64,000 nucleotides of DNA from positions 28,343,495 to 28,407,494 of the forward strand of contig OW679203.1 of the NCBI GenBank assembly GCA_940337035.1, read 5' to 3'. This stretch comes from Agriotes lineatus (lineage: Eukaryota > Arthropoda > Insecta > Coleoptera > Elateridae). The notes below the pieces were generated by a model. That model searched no databases. It saw only the letters and a program-made list of their open reading frames with translations, and was not told where the DNA came from. The position numbers and the translations under genes are program-made. Each line of letters begins with the position of its first letter. The stretch's first letter is position 1. Below, in pieces: positions 49,137 through 59,389 of the stretch.

Positions 49137-49266
49137 GTTGGTGGCACTGTAAATCTAAGTCAAATTCGAGGTTAGCAGGTTAGGTTTTCCGTCAGTCTGT
49201 GTCAAAACTGACGCAAAAGCTGACCTGATAACCTCAAATTTGACATAGACTTACAGTGCCACCAAC
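49137..49266. mobile_element. Palindromic MITE (130 bp) nested in the mariner-type element
   Basis: GTTGGTGGCACTGTAA at the left is mirrored by TTACAGTGCCACCAAC at the right. Arms of about 55 bp (TCAAATTYGAGGTTA and partner) surround a small loop. No coding capacity. Confidence 0.8.
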
Positions 49267-49340
49267 ATAATATTATTATAATGAAGTGTCAAATTAATTT
49301 GTCAGAAAATGGCGAATTTATTTAAGAACTTATCTTTCCG

Positions 49341-49512
49341 AATTCACCGCGGCCAGTGATAAATCCTTATAATTTTGACAAATAATATCCCTCAAGTGCG
49401 TTGCCTTTAAGAAATAACTCTCGGCTTCGCCTCGGGTTATTCCTAGGCAAGCACTTTCGGGTTGTTATTTGTCAAAATTATTGCGGGTGATTATCACTGC
49501 CCTTGGTAAATT
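49341..49512. mobile_element. Palindromic MITE (172 bp) with a CTCGGCTTCGCCTCG centre
   Basis: Arms share CAGTGATAA, AATTTTGACAAATAA, AGTGCKTGCCT and AATAACYC around the centre CTCGGCTTCGCCTCG near 49,425. The two ends read AATTYACC. No coding capacity. Confidence 0.8.
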
Positions 49513-49515
49513 ATA

Positions 49516-49939
49516 GCTGATAATATCGGTTATCAGTGTTTGAGAAAACATTTTTTTTTCTTCGAAACTATGCGAAATGCTGAGTTTTTACAAGAGTCAA
49601 AAAATGAATATAATGAGTAACCCTTCCCGTTAAAAAGGTCTTAGAACCGTATTACCACCACTAAAAATATTTTGAAAAAAAAATACCGGGGGGTGAGGAT
49701 GGTTTTAACTATTCTACAATTTCCTTTGGGTTTCTTTGATTACTGAAAGTAGGGTAATCCTCTAAAATGCACTTTTGTCGAATTTCATTAAATTTGTTTC
49801 ACGCATTTCTGAACAGCGTACAAAAATGTGATGTTTTAAGTAAACTTTGAACTCTTCTCGCAGACAAATGGTGCATCGTCTTATTTTGACCTCTACAATA
49901 CGTGGTAGCTCTATGTCCCAGCAATTTTGAGACGCCCTG
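49516..49939 (-). repeat. Right terminal inverted repeat
   Basis: Inverted partner of 47,185-47,618, with scattered substitutions and small indels between the arms. The small minus frames over it are chance. Confidence 0.85.
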
Positions 49940-49941
49940 TA

Positions 49942-50630
49942 TCCAAAATATGACTTCAATCAAAACAAAAATAGGCACAATTGATTTTTTTAACGTGCTC
50001 ACGCTGTATATATTTGCCCGGAATCATATTCGGTTTCGAGACTGGTAGACATGTAATATGCATACAAAATCTCATATTCCTCCAAGAAATAGTTTTTGAG
50101 CTCGAATGGCAATAGACAGGCAGACCGACAGAATTGAGAGAAATCTCGGAGGATGATATTTTCACAATTACAATGGGTACTCTCTTCTCTTGAAGCGAAA
50201 GAAGTAAAAATTACAATTTCGCAAATTACAGTTATAAGTAAACCTTGTGTAATTGACAGTGTTTGAATGCTTCAAAACGCTGTTTTAAATGGTAAGGTGT
50301 CCCACCATTATTTTACTTTTAAAACAGCATGTTGGAGCCTTTCTAAACAAAATAAACGTTTAATATCTGAAAAGCATGTCTTAAGCAACGATGATATTCC
50401 TTTAGATTTATTCTAACCAAGTTATAACATGGAAAATTTGTATATAAATTTTGTTTGAAGTATACCTTTTAATGTCTAAATGACAAAAGTTAGTATAACG
50501 AATTTAATATAAAATCCAAAAATTTAATAATATAGAGGGTGCTTCAATTAAAATAAAGAATTGGAGGTAATTTCCCACTTCAAATAATTCAAATTACCAG
50601 TATATTCCACATACTAAATTTTCACTTATA
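49942..50630. other. AT-rich, no gene seen
   Basis: An isolated GAGGGTGCTTC next to TATA at 50,536 resembles a decayed element end; otherwise nothing. Confidence 0.4.
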
Positions 50631-50807
50631 ATACCATGAGTAGTCAAAGTTATGTCGACTATTTTTGTGGTGGTGTCACGAATGTCCATTGCGCTTTGGT
50701 ACAATTAGGACGAGTGCGCTAGCACGAGTCCTAATCCCAAGCGCAATGGACATGAGTAGTGATACCACCGCAAAAATAATCTACTTAACTTTGACTAAGA
50801 ATGGTAT
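50631..50807. mobile_element. Palindromic MITE (~177 bp)
   Basis: Arms 50,631-50,715 and 50,725-50,807 share TACCATKMKTAGTCAAAGTTA, shown as TACCAT and TAGTCAAAGTTA, plus ATGTCCATTGCGCTT and AGGACKMGTGC, around the centre GCTAGC at 50,718. This gives a near-complete hairpin with no coding frame. Confidence 0.8.
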
Positions 50808-51117
50808 TCGAGGGACTATTTAATGAACCAAACTACCTTTTCAAATTAGTTTTCAGTAAATCTAGCAACAAACTACGCAATTTCCATAGTAACAGAACAC
50901 TAATATTGACTTTTTCTAATAAAAATCGCATTTGTTAAAAATAGTCACTTGAATACCTTCTAGGAAGATATATCCACTGATATTTTTTTGAAGGGTCAAG
51001 AAACGTCAGAATTCTGGATTTTCATTGGTCACTTTTTGACAGATGACAGGTGAATTGAATAGTCATTGATATTTATAAAATATAATCAAATATTATTTTC
51101 ATTTACTATGGCTGTGG

Positions 51118-51222
51118 AATAGTTACTAATTTATGAATGCAACTATGTTTATACTTAAATGTCAAACTTGACATTTGATTTTTAAGTGACTTATAGTTGC
51201 ATTCATAAATTAGGAACTATTT
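51118..51222. mobile_element. Palindromic MITE (~105 bp)
   Basis: AATAGTTACTAATTTATGAA and TGCAACTAT are mirrored by ATAGTTGCA and TTCATAAATTAGGAACTATT, with TGTCAAACTTGACA at the centre. No coding frame. Confidence 0.8.
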
Positions 51223-51689
51223 CATGGACATACTAGATGAAAGTAATTTTTGATCATACATATAAATTTAGTTGTCCATCTTTTACTTTCACCGCCTGGT
51301 ATACAATTATTATTAGTATAAATATTATTATCAGCGTCCCGTATCTATTAGTGCACCAACTGCAGTAGACAATGGTTATAAAGTAGATGGAATATTACCT
51401 ACTTTCCTGTATAGTTAACAATGTGTACAGGCCAAGTCAGAGGAGCTAAAGCTTTATCCTGATATAATGTACACTTCTAGACGTACACTTTAACTCTAAT
51501 TTAACAGTCAAAACGTGCTCCGGTGATAGTAGCCTAAGCTGTGACCTGTAATTTCCACCCCAAAATGCAAAACATGGCATTATATTTAGATGCTCGCTTC
51601 AAAAGTTAAAATTAGGTGTTTTAAATGTTAAAAACAAACTAAAATACATTTTCTAAATACCAATGTTTATGGGCGAAGATTTTATTATA

Positions 51690-52169
51690 CAGGGTGTATT
51701 TTGTGACCCTGGGTACTTGATAATTACGTGTTAATGACAACCAAAACCCTTTGATAGGCATTTAAGCTAAACGGTTGCTCTTACGCTTATAAACTAAGAG
51801 TACATTATTTTGTGTATTTTAATTATCTTTCAGATAGTAACCTAAAATTTTAAAAATTGTTACAGATAATAAAGTTAGAGCTAAAAAAATTTTGAACGAT
51901 AGGTAAAGTGCCCCTTACAGTCAAGTATAGTTTATGAAATCTTTCGTATTAGCGCAGTACATACTAGTAAGTATGTATACCAAAATTGAAATTGATATCT
52001 CTATATTTGTGGAAATTAACAAAAAAATAAGAAATAAAAAATTTTACTTCAAGGCCCTATAACTTCTTACTGAAGGGACTTTGTACTAAACTATATTAGG
52101 TTTAATCGATTTATTATGATGCAAGAAATCTATGACTAATCGGTGTCCCATTCTTTTTGGTACACCCTG
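51690..52169. mobile_element. Non-autonomous TA-flanked element with short CAGGGTGTA ends (480 bp)
   Basis: The left end CAGGGTGTATTTTG (51,690) and right end GGTACACCCTG (52,169) form short inverted termini, each next to TA (51,688-51,689 and 52,170-52,171). The interior is AT-rich without an open frame. The short TIR makes the call less secure than for neighbouring hairpins. Confidence 0.55.
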
Positions 52170-52490
52170 TATATTTTATTTCACTGCCATGTATTCAACT
52201 GATTATACGACTTTGAACATAAAAAACAATTTAAGACCCTCAATATGATTTAGTCAAAGTTCATTAAAAGTGCTTTGCAAAAATATAAAATTATACAGGG
52301 AGTTCCATTTAAAAAGTCGAAATTGTTAAAAAGGCAACTTAAGAAATTTAGTTTTTTGATACAGTCTTCGTTCATTCAATTCTTTTCTGATACAGCAGTC
52401 ACCTGATATTCACCATTTTCTGACATAAAATCGTTAATATTTTGAAAACAGTTGACATAGACTGATATAACTTTATATTTAAACTAGCAA

Positions 52491-53570
52491 GATGCCCGTT
52501 CTTCGTACGGGCAACAAATGTTTTTTCTTCTAAATTTCAAATGAATTCTAGGGCGCTCCCACCTCCTCACTCAATATACTAAACTAACAAACGCCGCAAA
52601 ACAATATTGTTGGAAAAAAGAAACAAAATTCTTCCGAAAAAATTCCTTCACAACTCTTTTTTATGCTTCACGTACCCCTTGGAAATGTGTATGTAATTGT
52701 CGTTCTCCTTGTATATATTGATAAAACTATAGTTTTAGTATAACAATGAGATAAAATTAAAATATATATGTACAAACTAAATATTGTATTCATAAATTAC
52801 AGCAAGATAAACTTAACACCTTACCCCTTTTCAGTTTTTCCTTTTTACCGCTTTAGGGGTAACATCAAAATCCCTTAAACCCCTTTCTAAATATTTTAAG
52901 AATACATCGGTATGCCAAAAAAACAATGTTCTAACTCAATAAACATAGGAGATACAACGGGTTCTTTAATTCACCCCAAATCCAGATTTGCACCTTTAGG
53001 GGTCGATTAGGGAAAAATCCTGAAATGTGTTTTTAGATAGGTACTTCTATTGGACACTTATGCAAGCAAACACCAAGTCGCTATCTTATCGGGTGTAAGA
53101 GATATTCAGGAATTCGTGAAAACACAGTTTACCCCTTTTCACCCCCTTAGGGTTAAAATTTTCAAATTCCCTTAAACCGCTTTCTAAATATTTTAAAAAT
53201 ACATCTATACGCCAAAAAAGAATGTTCTAACTCAATAAATATAGGAGATACGAAGGGTTCTTTAATTCACCCCCAATCCAAATTTGCACCTTTAAGGGTT
53301 GATTAGGGGAAAATCCTAAAATACGTTTCTAGGTAATTGCATTGATAATCTTTACAAGCAAACACCAAATTGATATCTTATCGGGTGTAAGAGATATTGA
53401 AGAATTCGTGAAAACACATTTTACCTCTTTTCACCCCCTTAGGGGTGGAATTCTAAAAAATCCCTTCTTAGCACTACCTTACATAACAAATTGAACCTTC
53501 CACCCAAATTTCAAGTTTTTAGTGCCAGTGGTTTCGGCTCTGCGTTGATTAGTCAGGGTTGTGACTTTCC
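52491..53570. repeat. Repeat with a ~300 bp internal tandem unit
   Basis: A small hairpin GCCCGTTCTTCGTACGGGC opens the region at 52,495. Then a unit containing TACCYCTTTTC, TTCTAAATATTTTAARAATAC, ATGTTCTAACTCAATAAA, ATAGGAGATACRA and TCTTATCGGGTGTAAGAGAT repeats: TACCCCTTTTC is at 52,822 and 53,130, and TACCTCTTTTC at 53,422 (308 and 292 bp apart). The run ends with AAATTTCAAGTTTTTAGTGCC. No open frame; this looks like the untranslated part of an interspersed element. Confidence 0.75.
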
Positions 53571-53578
53571 TTTATATA

Positions 53579-54403
53579 CCGGGTGACAATGAGACTAGGG
53601 CCATGCTTATATCTTCTTTATTTATGAATCGATTTGGATAAAATTTTATACCAAGATACTAGACATAATTTCTGATTGGCCGATAGATATAGTCAAAATG
53701 ACTGGCTTCCTGTTTTACCGGAAATGATACCAACTTTGATTTTTTAAATGGAACACCTTGTATATTTTATGTTTTTCTGATTCTATGAGTCAAATTACAT
53801 ATAATAGTCTTGCCAAATTTAATTTTTTTTAAACAAAAAAAATATTTTTTTAATTTTTATTTTTAACCATAGAAGGCCTTGACTTGGAAACTTTTTTTCT
53901 AATTGACTCTAGCAACTCTTAATAATAGCTATTTTATCAATAAGGTCAATAACAAATCTTTAATAAAAGAATATAATTTGCTAAACTCGTTTTTTAAGAA
54001 AAAGTCACTTTTTTTAAATGGCACCTACTAAGGGCCATCTTTCCATTAGATAGAAAATGTCATTACCAATCTAACGATATGCATATTGCATAATGCACTA
54101 CTTTATCTTTATCTGAAACTAAAAATTAATAAAAAAATTAATTTTTAGTTTAAAAAAATTGAAATATGGCAAGATTATTATATGTAATTTGACTCGCAGA
54201 TGCAGAAAAATATAAAATATACAGGGTGTTCCATTTAAAAAAACAAAGTTAGTATCATTTCCGGTTAAACCGGAAGTCCACCATTTTGACTATATCTATC
54301 AGACAATCAGAAATTATGTCTAGTATCTTGGTATACAATTTTATCCAAATCGATTCATAAATAAAGAAGATATAAGCATGGCCCTAGTCTTATTGTCACC
54401 CGG
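53579..54403. mobile_element. Long hairpin element (825 bp), TA-flanked, arms ~265 bp
   Basis: The left end CCGGGTGACAATGAGACTAG (53,579) is mirrored by the right end ending GTCACCCGG (54,403), with TA on both sides (53,577-53,578 and 54,404-54,405). The arms pair over about 265 bp, to about 53,843 and 54,137. Within each arm the outer 182 bp (53,579-53,760 and 54,222-54,403) are themselves bounded by TA and a CACCTTG/CAGGGTG end. The loop of about 290 bp is A/T-rich. No coding frame. Confidence 0.85.
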
Positions 54404-54405
54404 TA

Positions 54406-55039
54406 TGTATAGATAATCAGCATTTAGACGTAAATCTGTTAAGCTATTAATATATGGGCTGTACCATTTAAAAAAAGGTAAGCTGATTCGCCACAATTTT
54501 CTGGGCCACCTTGTATAATCAAAAGTATTTTACTGATGTGCACCGTCTTCGTATCTACAACATTTATATAAGCAAATTGTAGGTAACTAAATTATATTGT
54601 CAACTGCAGTAATGAGGTCACAACAGTTAATACACAACATATGGTTACCACGGCCTAAATGCCGCCGCGAAGTACACCAAACCATGAAATAGCTCGACTT
54701 AATCTTAATTGCTGTTCTAAAAATAAACTGATGCCACAGAATCGGTCCGTCATGGTTTTGGATACACAATTTAGTCTGACTGTAGGGGGCGCCATCGTTC
54801 AACTAAAATGAAGAGGTTACAATGTGGGGTGTGCGAACTCTGTGAATTATCCACGTTTCTGACCTGAGTGTATGCGTAAAATTACGTATGGAAAAGGAAA
54901 ATACCCATAGACTTAAAATTTGACGTAGAGTTCAAAAAACTGCATTTAATATTGTGGCATCGAGTGTATGAGGTCACAATTTTTGAAGCTGTCATAGTGC
55001 AGCGTGATGCACACACCCGAGGTCATAGTAAATGCAGTA

Positions 55040-55040
<1 letters not shown>
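54406..55040. other. No gene seen
   Basis: A decayed CCACCTTGTA end-like motif occurs at 54,508. The 54,930-55,030 segment resembles the minisatellite unit at 46.1 kb. Confidence 0.35.

Positions 55041-55041
<1 letters not shown>

Positions 55042-55085
<44 letters not shown>
55042..55085. repeat. (CA)n microsatellite, about 22 units
   Basis: An uninterrupted CA run, visible directly. Confidence 0.95.
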
Positions 55086-55088
<3 letters not shown>

Positions 55089-55545
55089 GAAGGGTAGTCA
55101 AGACAAGTTACTCGTGATCCAATTTATGGTATTTGGTCTAGAGCAGTTCTCAATCCTTCTTTTACCATGGCCCTCTGCCACATTAGTATGATCTCAAAGC
55201 CTTCTTTTCCACTAGCAACATATTGATAATATTCTAACGGTTAGTTACGGGTCGTCTTACTAGAGTAGCTTTTCCCGTCTAACCAATGTAACAGCTGTTA
55301 GCAAATGGTAGTTTAGTTACAGTAGCTCTTCGTTTGTTTTGCTGCCACCAATGTAACAAAATCTACATTTTCTATGTTTGCACGGAAAACTTTCTTAGGG
55401 TCACCACGAAAAAATCTTCTATTCCGCGGGGGCTGTGGGATTTTGACCTACTAAAACCCCTCCATGGATGAGCAAGGGAGATGTCAGGACTGCGGTGGCA
55501 TTGCTTCAAGGTCACTCTTTAGTTCCCATTATTTTCTTACCCACA
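55086..55545. other. No gene seen; probable 3' flank of the R1-type LINE
   Basis: No open frame. It lies downstream of the LINE stop on the minus strand and may contain its 3' UTR. Confidence 0.35.
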
Positions 55546-55546
55546 T

Positions 55547-55867
55547 TTAAGCTACCTCAGCTTTTCTTACTCTTTCATCCGATTCCTTTCTCAACATTAT
55601 TTTCATTATAAATTTCTGTATACTTCCCCATGCCTCTTCACTTCTTATCATTATGTATGCAACATTTTTCGTTATAATATTTTTCCCAATTGTCCTTTCC
55701 ATCATATTCCTTTTTCTTTCCCATCTAATGCAACTAAACGCGGTATGTACGGCTGTATCCCTTTCTGCGCAATACCAGCATTCTTCGTTATCCGCCTTCC
55801 TAATACGCCTCAGGTATTGGTTGAAGCATCCATGTCCCGTAAATACTTGCGCCATGGGGTATTCCAT
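55547..55867 (-). pseudogene. R1-type ORF2 C-terminal zinc-finger segment
   Basis: A 106-codon frame reads VFTGHGCFNQYLRRIRKADN, then CWYCAERDTAVHTAFSC, a CX2CX7HX4C finger. FLTGHGxFxxYLxR followed by this finger is diagnostic of the R1 group ORF2 C-terminus. The tail (EEAWGSIQKFIMKIMLRKE) matches the usual final helix before the stop. It follows the linker segment by a frameshift near 55,850. Confidence 0.85.
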
Positions 55868-56340
55868 TTTCCCGTATTTCCTCTTGACTTCCTTTCAGTG
55901 CACTCCATCTGGTCTGCCACTTACTTATTATCTTGACCTTGACTTCCGTCTTCCCAATTCCATTCGTCCATTTGTATGTTTTTGCTCGTTCTTCTACCAT
56001 CAAGTCCAGCGGAGTTGTTTCGGTAATCGCCTGTAAAACTTCCGTGGACGTCGTCCTGTATACTACTCCAATTGCGATCATCAGCATAGGCTGTATTCTT
56101 TCTAACATTTTCTTATGTTTCTTGTACTCGATGACCTTTCTCAAAATTGGTACCGCATACAGGACATTGGAGTATACCGCGATCGCAATCACTCTTCTCT
56201 TACTACTCTTCGCTCTTCCAATTCTGGGAATTATCCTAGACAGCTGCTGCACCACTGCTTTCGCCTTTTTTGTAATGTGTATGACAAGCTTGGTCATTGG
56301 CATGTTCCTATTAAACAGTACTCCTACATACCTTAGGGCT
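55800..56340 (-). pseudogene. R1-type ORF2 thumb and linker segment
   Basis: It reads ALRYVGVLFNRN (the KYLGV box), KAKAVVQQLSRIIPRIGR, VLYAVPILRK, IGVVYRTTSTEVLQAITETT and PLDLMVEERA, then ISKWQTRWSA. YRTxSTEALxVxAGxPPxxLxxxER is a conserved R1-group run. One frame holds for 167 codons (56,303-55,800). Confidence 0.82.
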
Positions 56341-56589
56341 TCTATTGCTTTGATGCTTAAATAATTTTCGGCGTCGTTTAGTAGTAAAAAATTTTTGGAT
56401 AATGTTAATTGTGCATAAAAATATAAATTTTAAAATTTAGATATTTCCCTTATATCGTTGATATTAGTTTCAATTTTCATAATTTTTCTTCTTGTCACTA
56501 ATAGCAGCATTTTCGTTTTTTGCCGTGCCATCTTCCTTTTCTAGAGCTCTCCTACCTCTACTTTTTAATGTTTTCTCATCTATTCCTCA

Positions 56590-57439
56590 TAGAAGCAACA
56601 CTACGGCGTCAACGTATCTTATCGCGGTTACGCCCACTGGCATCTGCATCTTTAGTATATCACCTGTCTTTCAAATAACATCCTACAATTTCTATTAGGT
56701 ACTTACTTTTTTGCCTTTATTTTCTGCATTATACCATTCCAAGGTACTGCATTAAAAGGATTTTCCACGTCAATGGCTATCATCACTAATAACTCTCTAT
56801 TCTTGTAGTTTCCTATGTTTACGTTTGCCGCTATTCTCATTATGGTCTTCATAGCGTCAACTGCGCTTCTTCTTCTTCTAAAGCCATATTGTTTATCTGA
56901 AAGGTCTTCTTTGCCTTCTAATATTTTTACTATTCTCTTGGCAAGTAATCTCTCTTATAGCCTAGTCATTGTATTCAGTAGACATATGTGTCTATATGTT
57001 TGTTTCTCTTCCTCTTTCTTTTGTGGGCTTTCTATAAGCACCAGACTTGCCATTTTCTATAAATCTGGAGAAGCTCTTATTCTTAATGGTTTATTGAAGA
57101 TACGTACACAATATGCAGGATGTTTTAGGGTTATCGCTTTTATTACTTTGAGAGGGGGGGGGGGGATTCCGTCTGGCCTCGACGCTTTCTTATTTTTTGG
57201 TGTTAAAACTGCTAGCAACAGTTCTTCTTCTTTAAAATCCTCAGGCTCATTTTCTCCCAGTTATATTCCCTATTTTCCGGGAATAATTTTCTGGTCTGTT
57301 CCAGCCTTTGATCCTCATACAATTCAATTTTAGGAGCGATTGTCAGTTTCTTCTTGAATACTTGGTCACAGACATTTGATATTAATTTAGTGCAGTCCCT
57401 CGCCATGTCGTCACTATTTTCCTTTTTTATCGTAGTCAC
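56590..57439 (-). pseudogene. R1-type ORF2 pre-RT and RT palm, heavily broken
   Basis: The pre-RT frame ends LFPENREYNWEKMSLRILK. Then LTPKNKKASRPDGIPP (the KAPGPDGIP box), QYGFRKKRS-like and YKNRELLVMIAIDVENPF, NAVPW (motif A; usually DVxNAFN), and MPVGVTAIRYVDAVVLLL (motif C). The usual YADD is YVDA, so the second catalytic Asp is lost. Stops are common. A poly(G) run at about 57,154-57,166 lies within the PPP codons. Confidence 0.75.
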
Positions 57440-57935
57440 TTATTTGTTTGTTTATTTTCCTTTCATATTTCCGCGTATTTCCTTCTTCAATTATGCAATG
57501 TACGGGTGCTACAATTTTCAAAGTTGGTACCGCACTGATTTCAGGTTTCCTTATGCCCTCCCACCTAACTTTTCAACTCCCTTAATCGGCTGTCGTAATT
57601 TTTCGTTATGTCAGGTACGCATTTCCTCCGTTTAATGCTATAGCGTTAGAATGTTCTGCTTTACAAACTTTGCACATCTCATTAGAAAGAGCTCGTTCCT
57701 TCTTCCACCTTGTTAAAGATTGCTCGATGAAGCTCAAACTTTTTTTCGTTGGATGAAATGCGCTAGCTCATTTCCTGTATATGTTATCTCTCTCGCATTC
57801 CGATGAACGTCAGCACTTTTTATCTGAACTTAAGGTTGCAACTTTAATATATTAAAATCGTTCTAGTTATTTGGATTATTTATAACGTATCTATATTATA
57901 CGCATTTTGCTAATGCAATTTGTTATAGTAAGTTT
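57440..57935. other. No recognisable gene
   Basis: May include upstream remains of the R1-type element, but no endonuclease motif was found. Confidence 0.35.
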
Positions 57936-57937
57936 TT

Positions 57938-58190
57938 TTTATTTTGGTACTCAGCCAAAAGCCGTTAGGCCAATTATAGGCGTCATTGTACAATTTATGG
58001 GGACTTCCAACCCCACTAACGACTGGCATGATGTTATTATGACATCCGCGACCAACTATTTCCGTGGTAGCCGTACCACGAGGTGCCGAGAGAAGCAGCC
58101 GTGGAACTCCCATCCAAGTTCTGACCAGAAAGAGCGTTGCTTAACTCTACTGATCATAGGTGGACGCTTGTTCAAGCTACACCACCCGTT
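57938..58190 (-). mobile_element. 5S-rRNA-like SINE
   Basis: On the minus strand 58,188-58,072 reads TATGATCAGTAGAGTTAAGC, AACG.., then CTGGTCAGAACTTGGATGGG. This matches the 5S rRNA internal promoter region in order: box A (AGTTAAGCAACG), intermediate element (TTGGATGGG) and a weaker box C. Upstream CTTGAACAAGCGTCC aligns with the 5S 5' half. A 130 bp unrelated body follows to an A-rich run near 57,940. The 3' half diverges from 5S, so this is a 5S-derived SINE or pseudogene rather than a 5S gene. Confidence 0.6.
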
Positions 58191-59257
58191 TTTTCTAAAA
58201 AGCAGTCGCTTATTTTAAAGCAAACGGTGTTCACATGATTCGAGGCGCTCTATGACGCAACTGTTCTCGACGTAGTGTGCCTACATAACATACAAGTTGA
58301 ATATTGCTTTTAATTATGAAATCGAGCGGTACAGGCAAGGAATGCCATATAGCATAAATTCTTTATTGCCACTAAAATGAATTAATGAAACAACGTATAT
58401 TAAGCTGTATTTCCAGCCCTTGAAGCAGGCACACATATATGCTTAAAACTTACGATAGAGCTACAGTCGATATCGAACGACCTATTTCGCATCGATTAAC
58501 ACCTGTCTATTCTTGTTTTACTACACAGCAAGTTTGCCGCAGCGGAGCTTCGGAAGTGCATGCCGCAGTAATAAAAGGCATATAAGAGCAATTGGATTAT
58601 ACGATGCTGCTGGAGTATTGTTGAGTTTAATGCCTTCTTATACATTTGTATGCTTGTTATAAAAAATAAGAAATATTTGTTTACATTTTTAAGCTCGATT
58701 TAGATCGTGTGACATTTGCTTCAATAGCTGTGAAAAGTAAGCATTTGGTTTCATTTAAAGAAACGTAGAAAAATATTACTTTTCAATTTGGGGCTTTAAT
58801 AGGGCTAAAATAAAAATTCAGAAAGTTTTCCAGGGCTGTAGTAATTACTAATTCTTCTAAACTAAAACGAATGTCGGTGTTTTCAGAGGCTGTAGTCAAC
58901 AGGATTCTTTTAGCTTGGAGCTCCTATAGAGGGGCCTCAGCTTTAAATATTTTTTTATCGGTTCAGGTGAATTAATTAGCAATCAATTCAGGATATTGCC
59001 ATCCATTCTCGCAGCCTGCCAGCTTAATAATCAAATGGGAAATTAATTAGAAATTTAATTAATCTTTTTCGGTTCAAGGTTGTAAAACTGTGGAAATCTT
59101 TTAACCTGTCGCTTTTATAAGCAGAAGTTCTTAACCCTGCGTAAAGCGGCCATATCGTATTATTGGGTTAAGTTTATACAGGATTTGGCCACTAATTGAT
59201 CAGGATCAGGTTATGGCTATGCGTACAAACTATGATTAGTTGCTTACATTTATTATC
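58191..59257. other. AT-rich, no gene seen
   Basis: No sustained frame, terminal repeat or domain. Confidence 0.45.
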
Positions 59258-59389
59258 GCCTAGGGCAGGGGTGGCGAACCTTTATTCATCTACGTGCCAT
59301 TTTTTTATAAAGAAATGTTTAATGAGGCCATGACGTGCCATCAAACAATCTTGACTTAGTGATTAATGGGGAAAAAATAAAACCAAATA

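Larger units (their letters stand above)
47185..49939 (+). mobile_element. Mariner/IS630-type element with ~430 bp terminal inverted repeats, TA-flanked
   Basis: The left end CAGGGTGTCCCAAAATTGCT (47,185) is mirrored by a right end ending GACGCCCTG (49,939). The inverted match runs about 430 bp on each side, to CGATATTCTCAG at 47,618 and its partner near 49,516. TA flanks both ends (47,183-47,184 and 49,940-49,941), the known target duplication of this superfamily. The interior carries a broken transposase (47,853-48,965) and two palindromic short elements (49,137-49,266 and 49,341-49,512). Element length is 2,755 bp. Confidence 0.88.
55547..57439 (-). mobile_element. R1-type non-LTR retrotransposon, RT to C-terminus, decayed
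   Basis: Minus-strand pieces in order: pre-RT (57,439-57,212), RT (about 57,215-56,590), thumb and linker (about 56,340-55,800) and C-terminal zinc finger (55,867-55,547). The endonuclease and ORF1 are missing. Many frameshifts and stops split it. R1-type elements often insert in rDNA, but no 28S sequence flanks this copy. The long plus-strand frames here (for example 55,933-56,364 and 56,815-57,333) are shadows. Confidence 0.85.

Noticed and set aside
55933..57333. Plus-strand membrane-protein-like frames (143 and 172 codons, hydrophobic)
   Set aside because: They are antisense to the R1-type LINE; the minus strand shows conserved RT and zinc-finger motifs.
58072..58188. Functional 5S rRNA gene
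   Set aside because: Only the promoter-region half matches well; the 3' half diverges and no T-run terminator follows in place.
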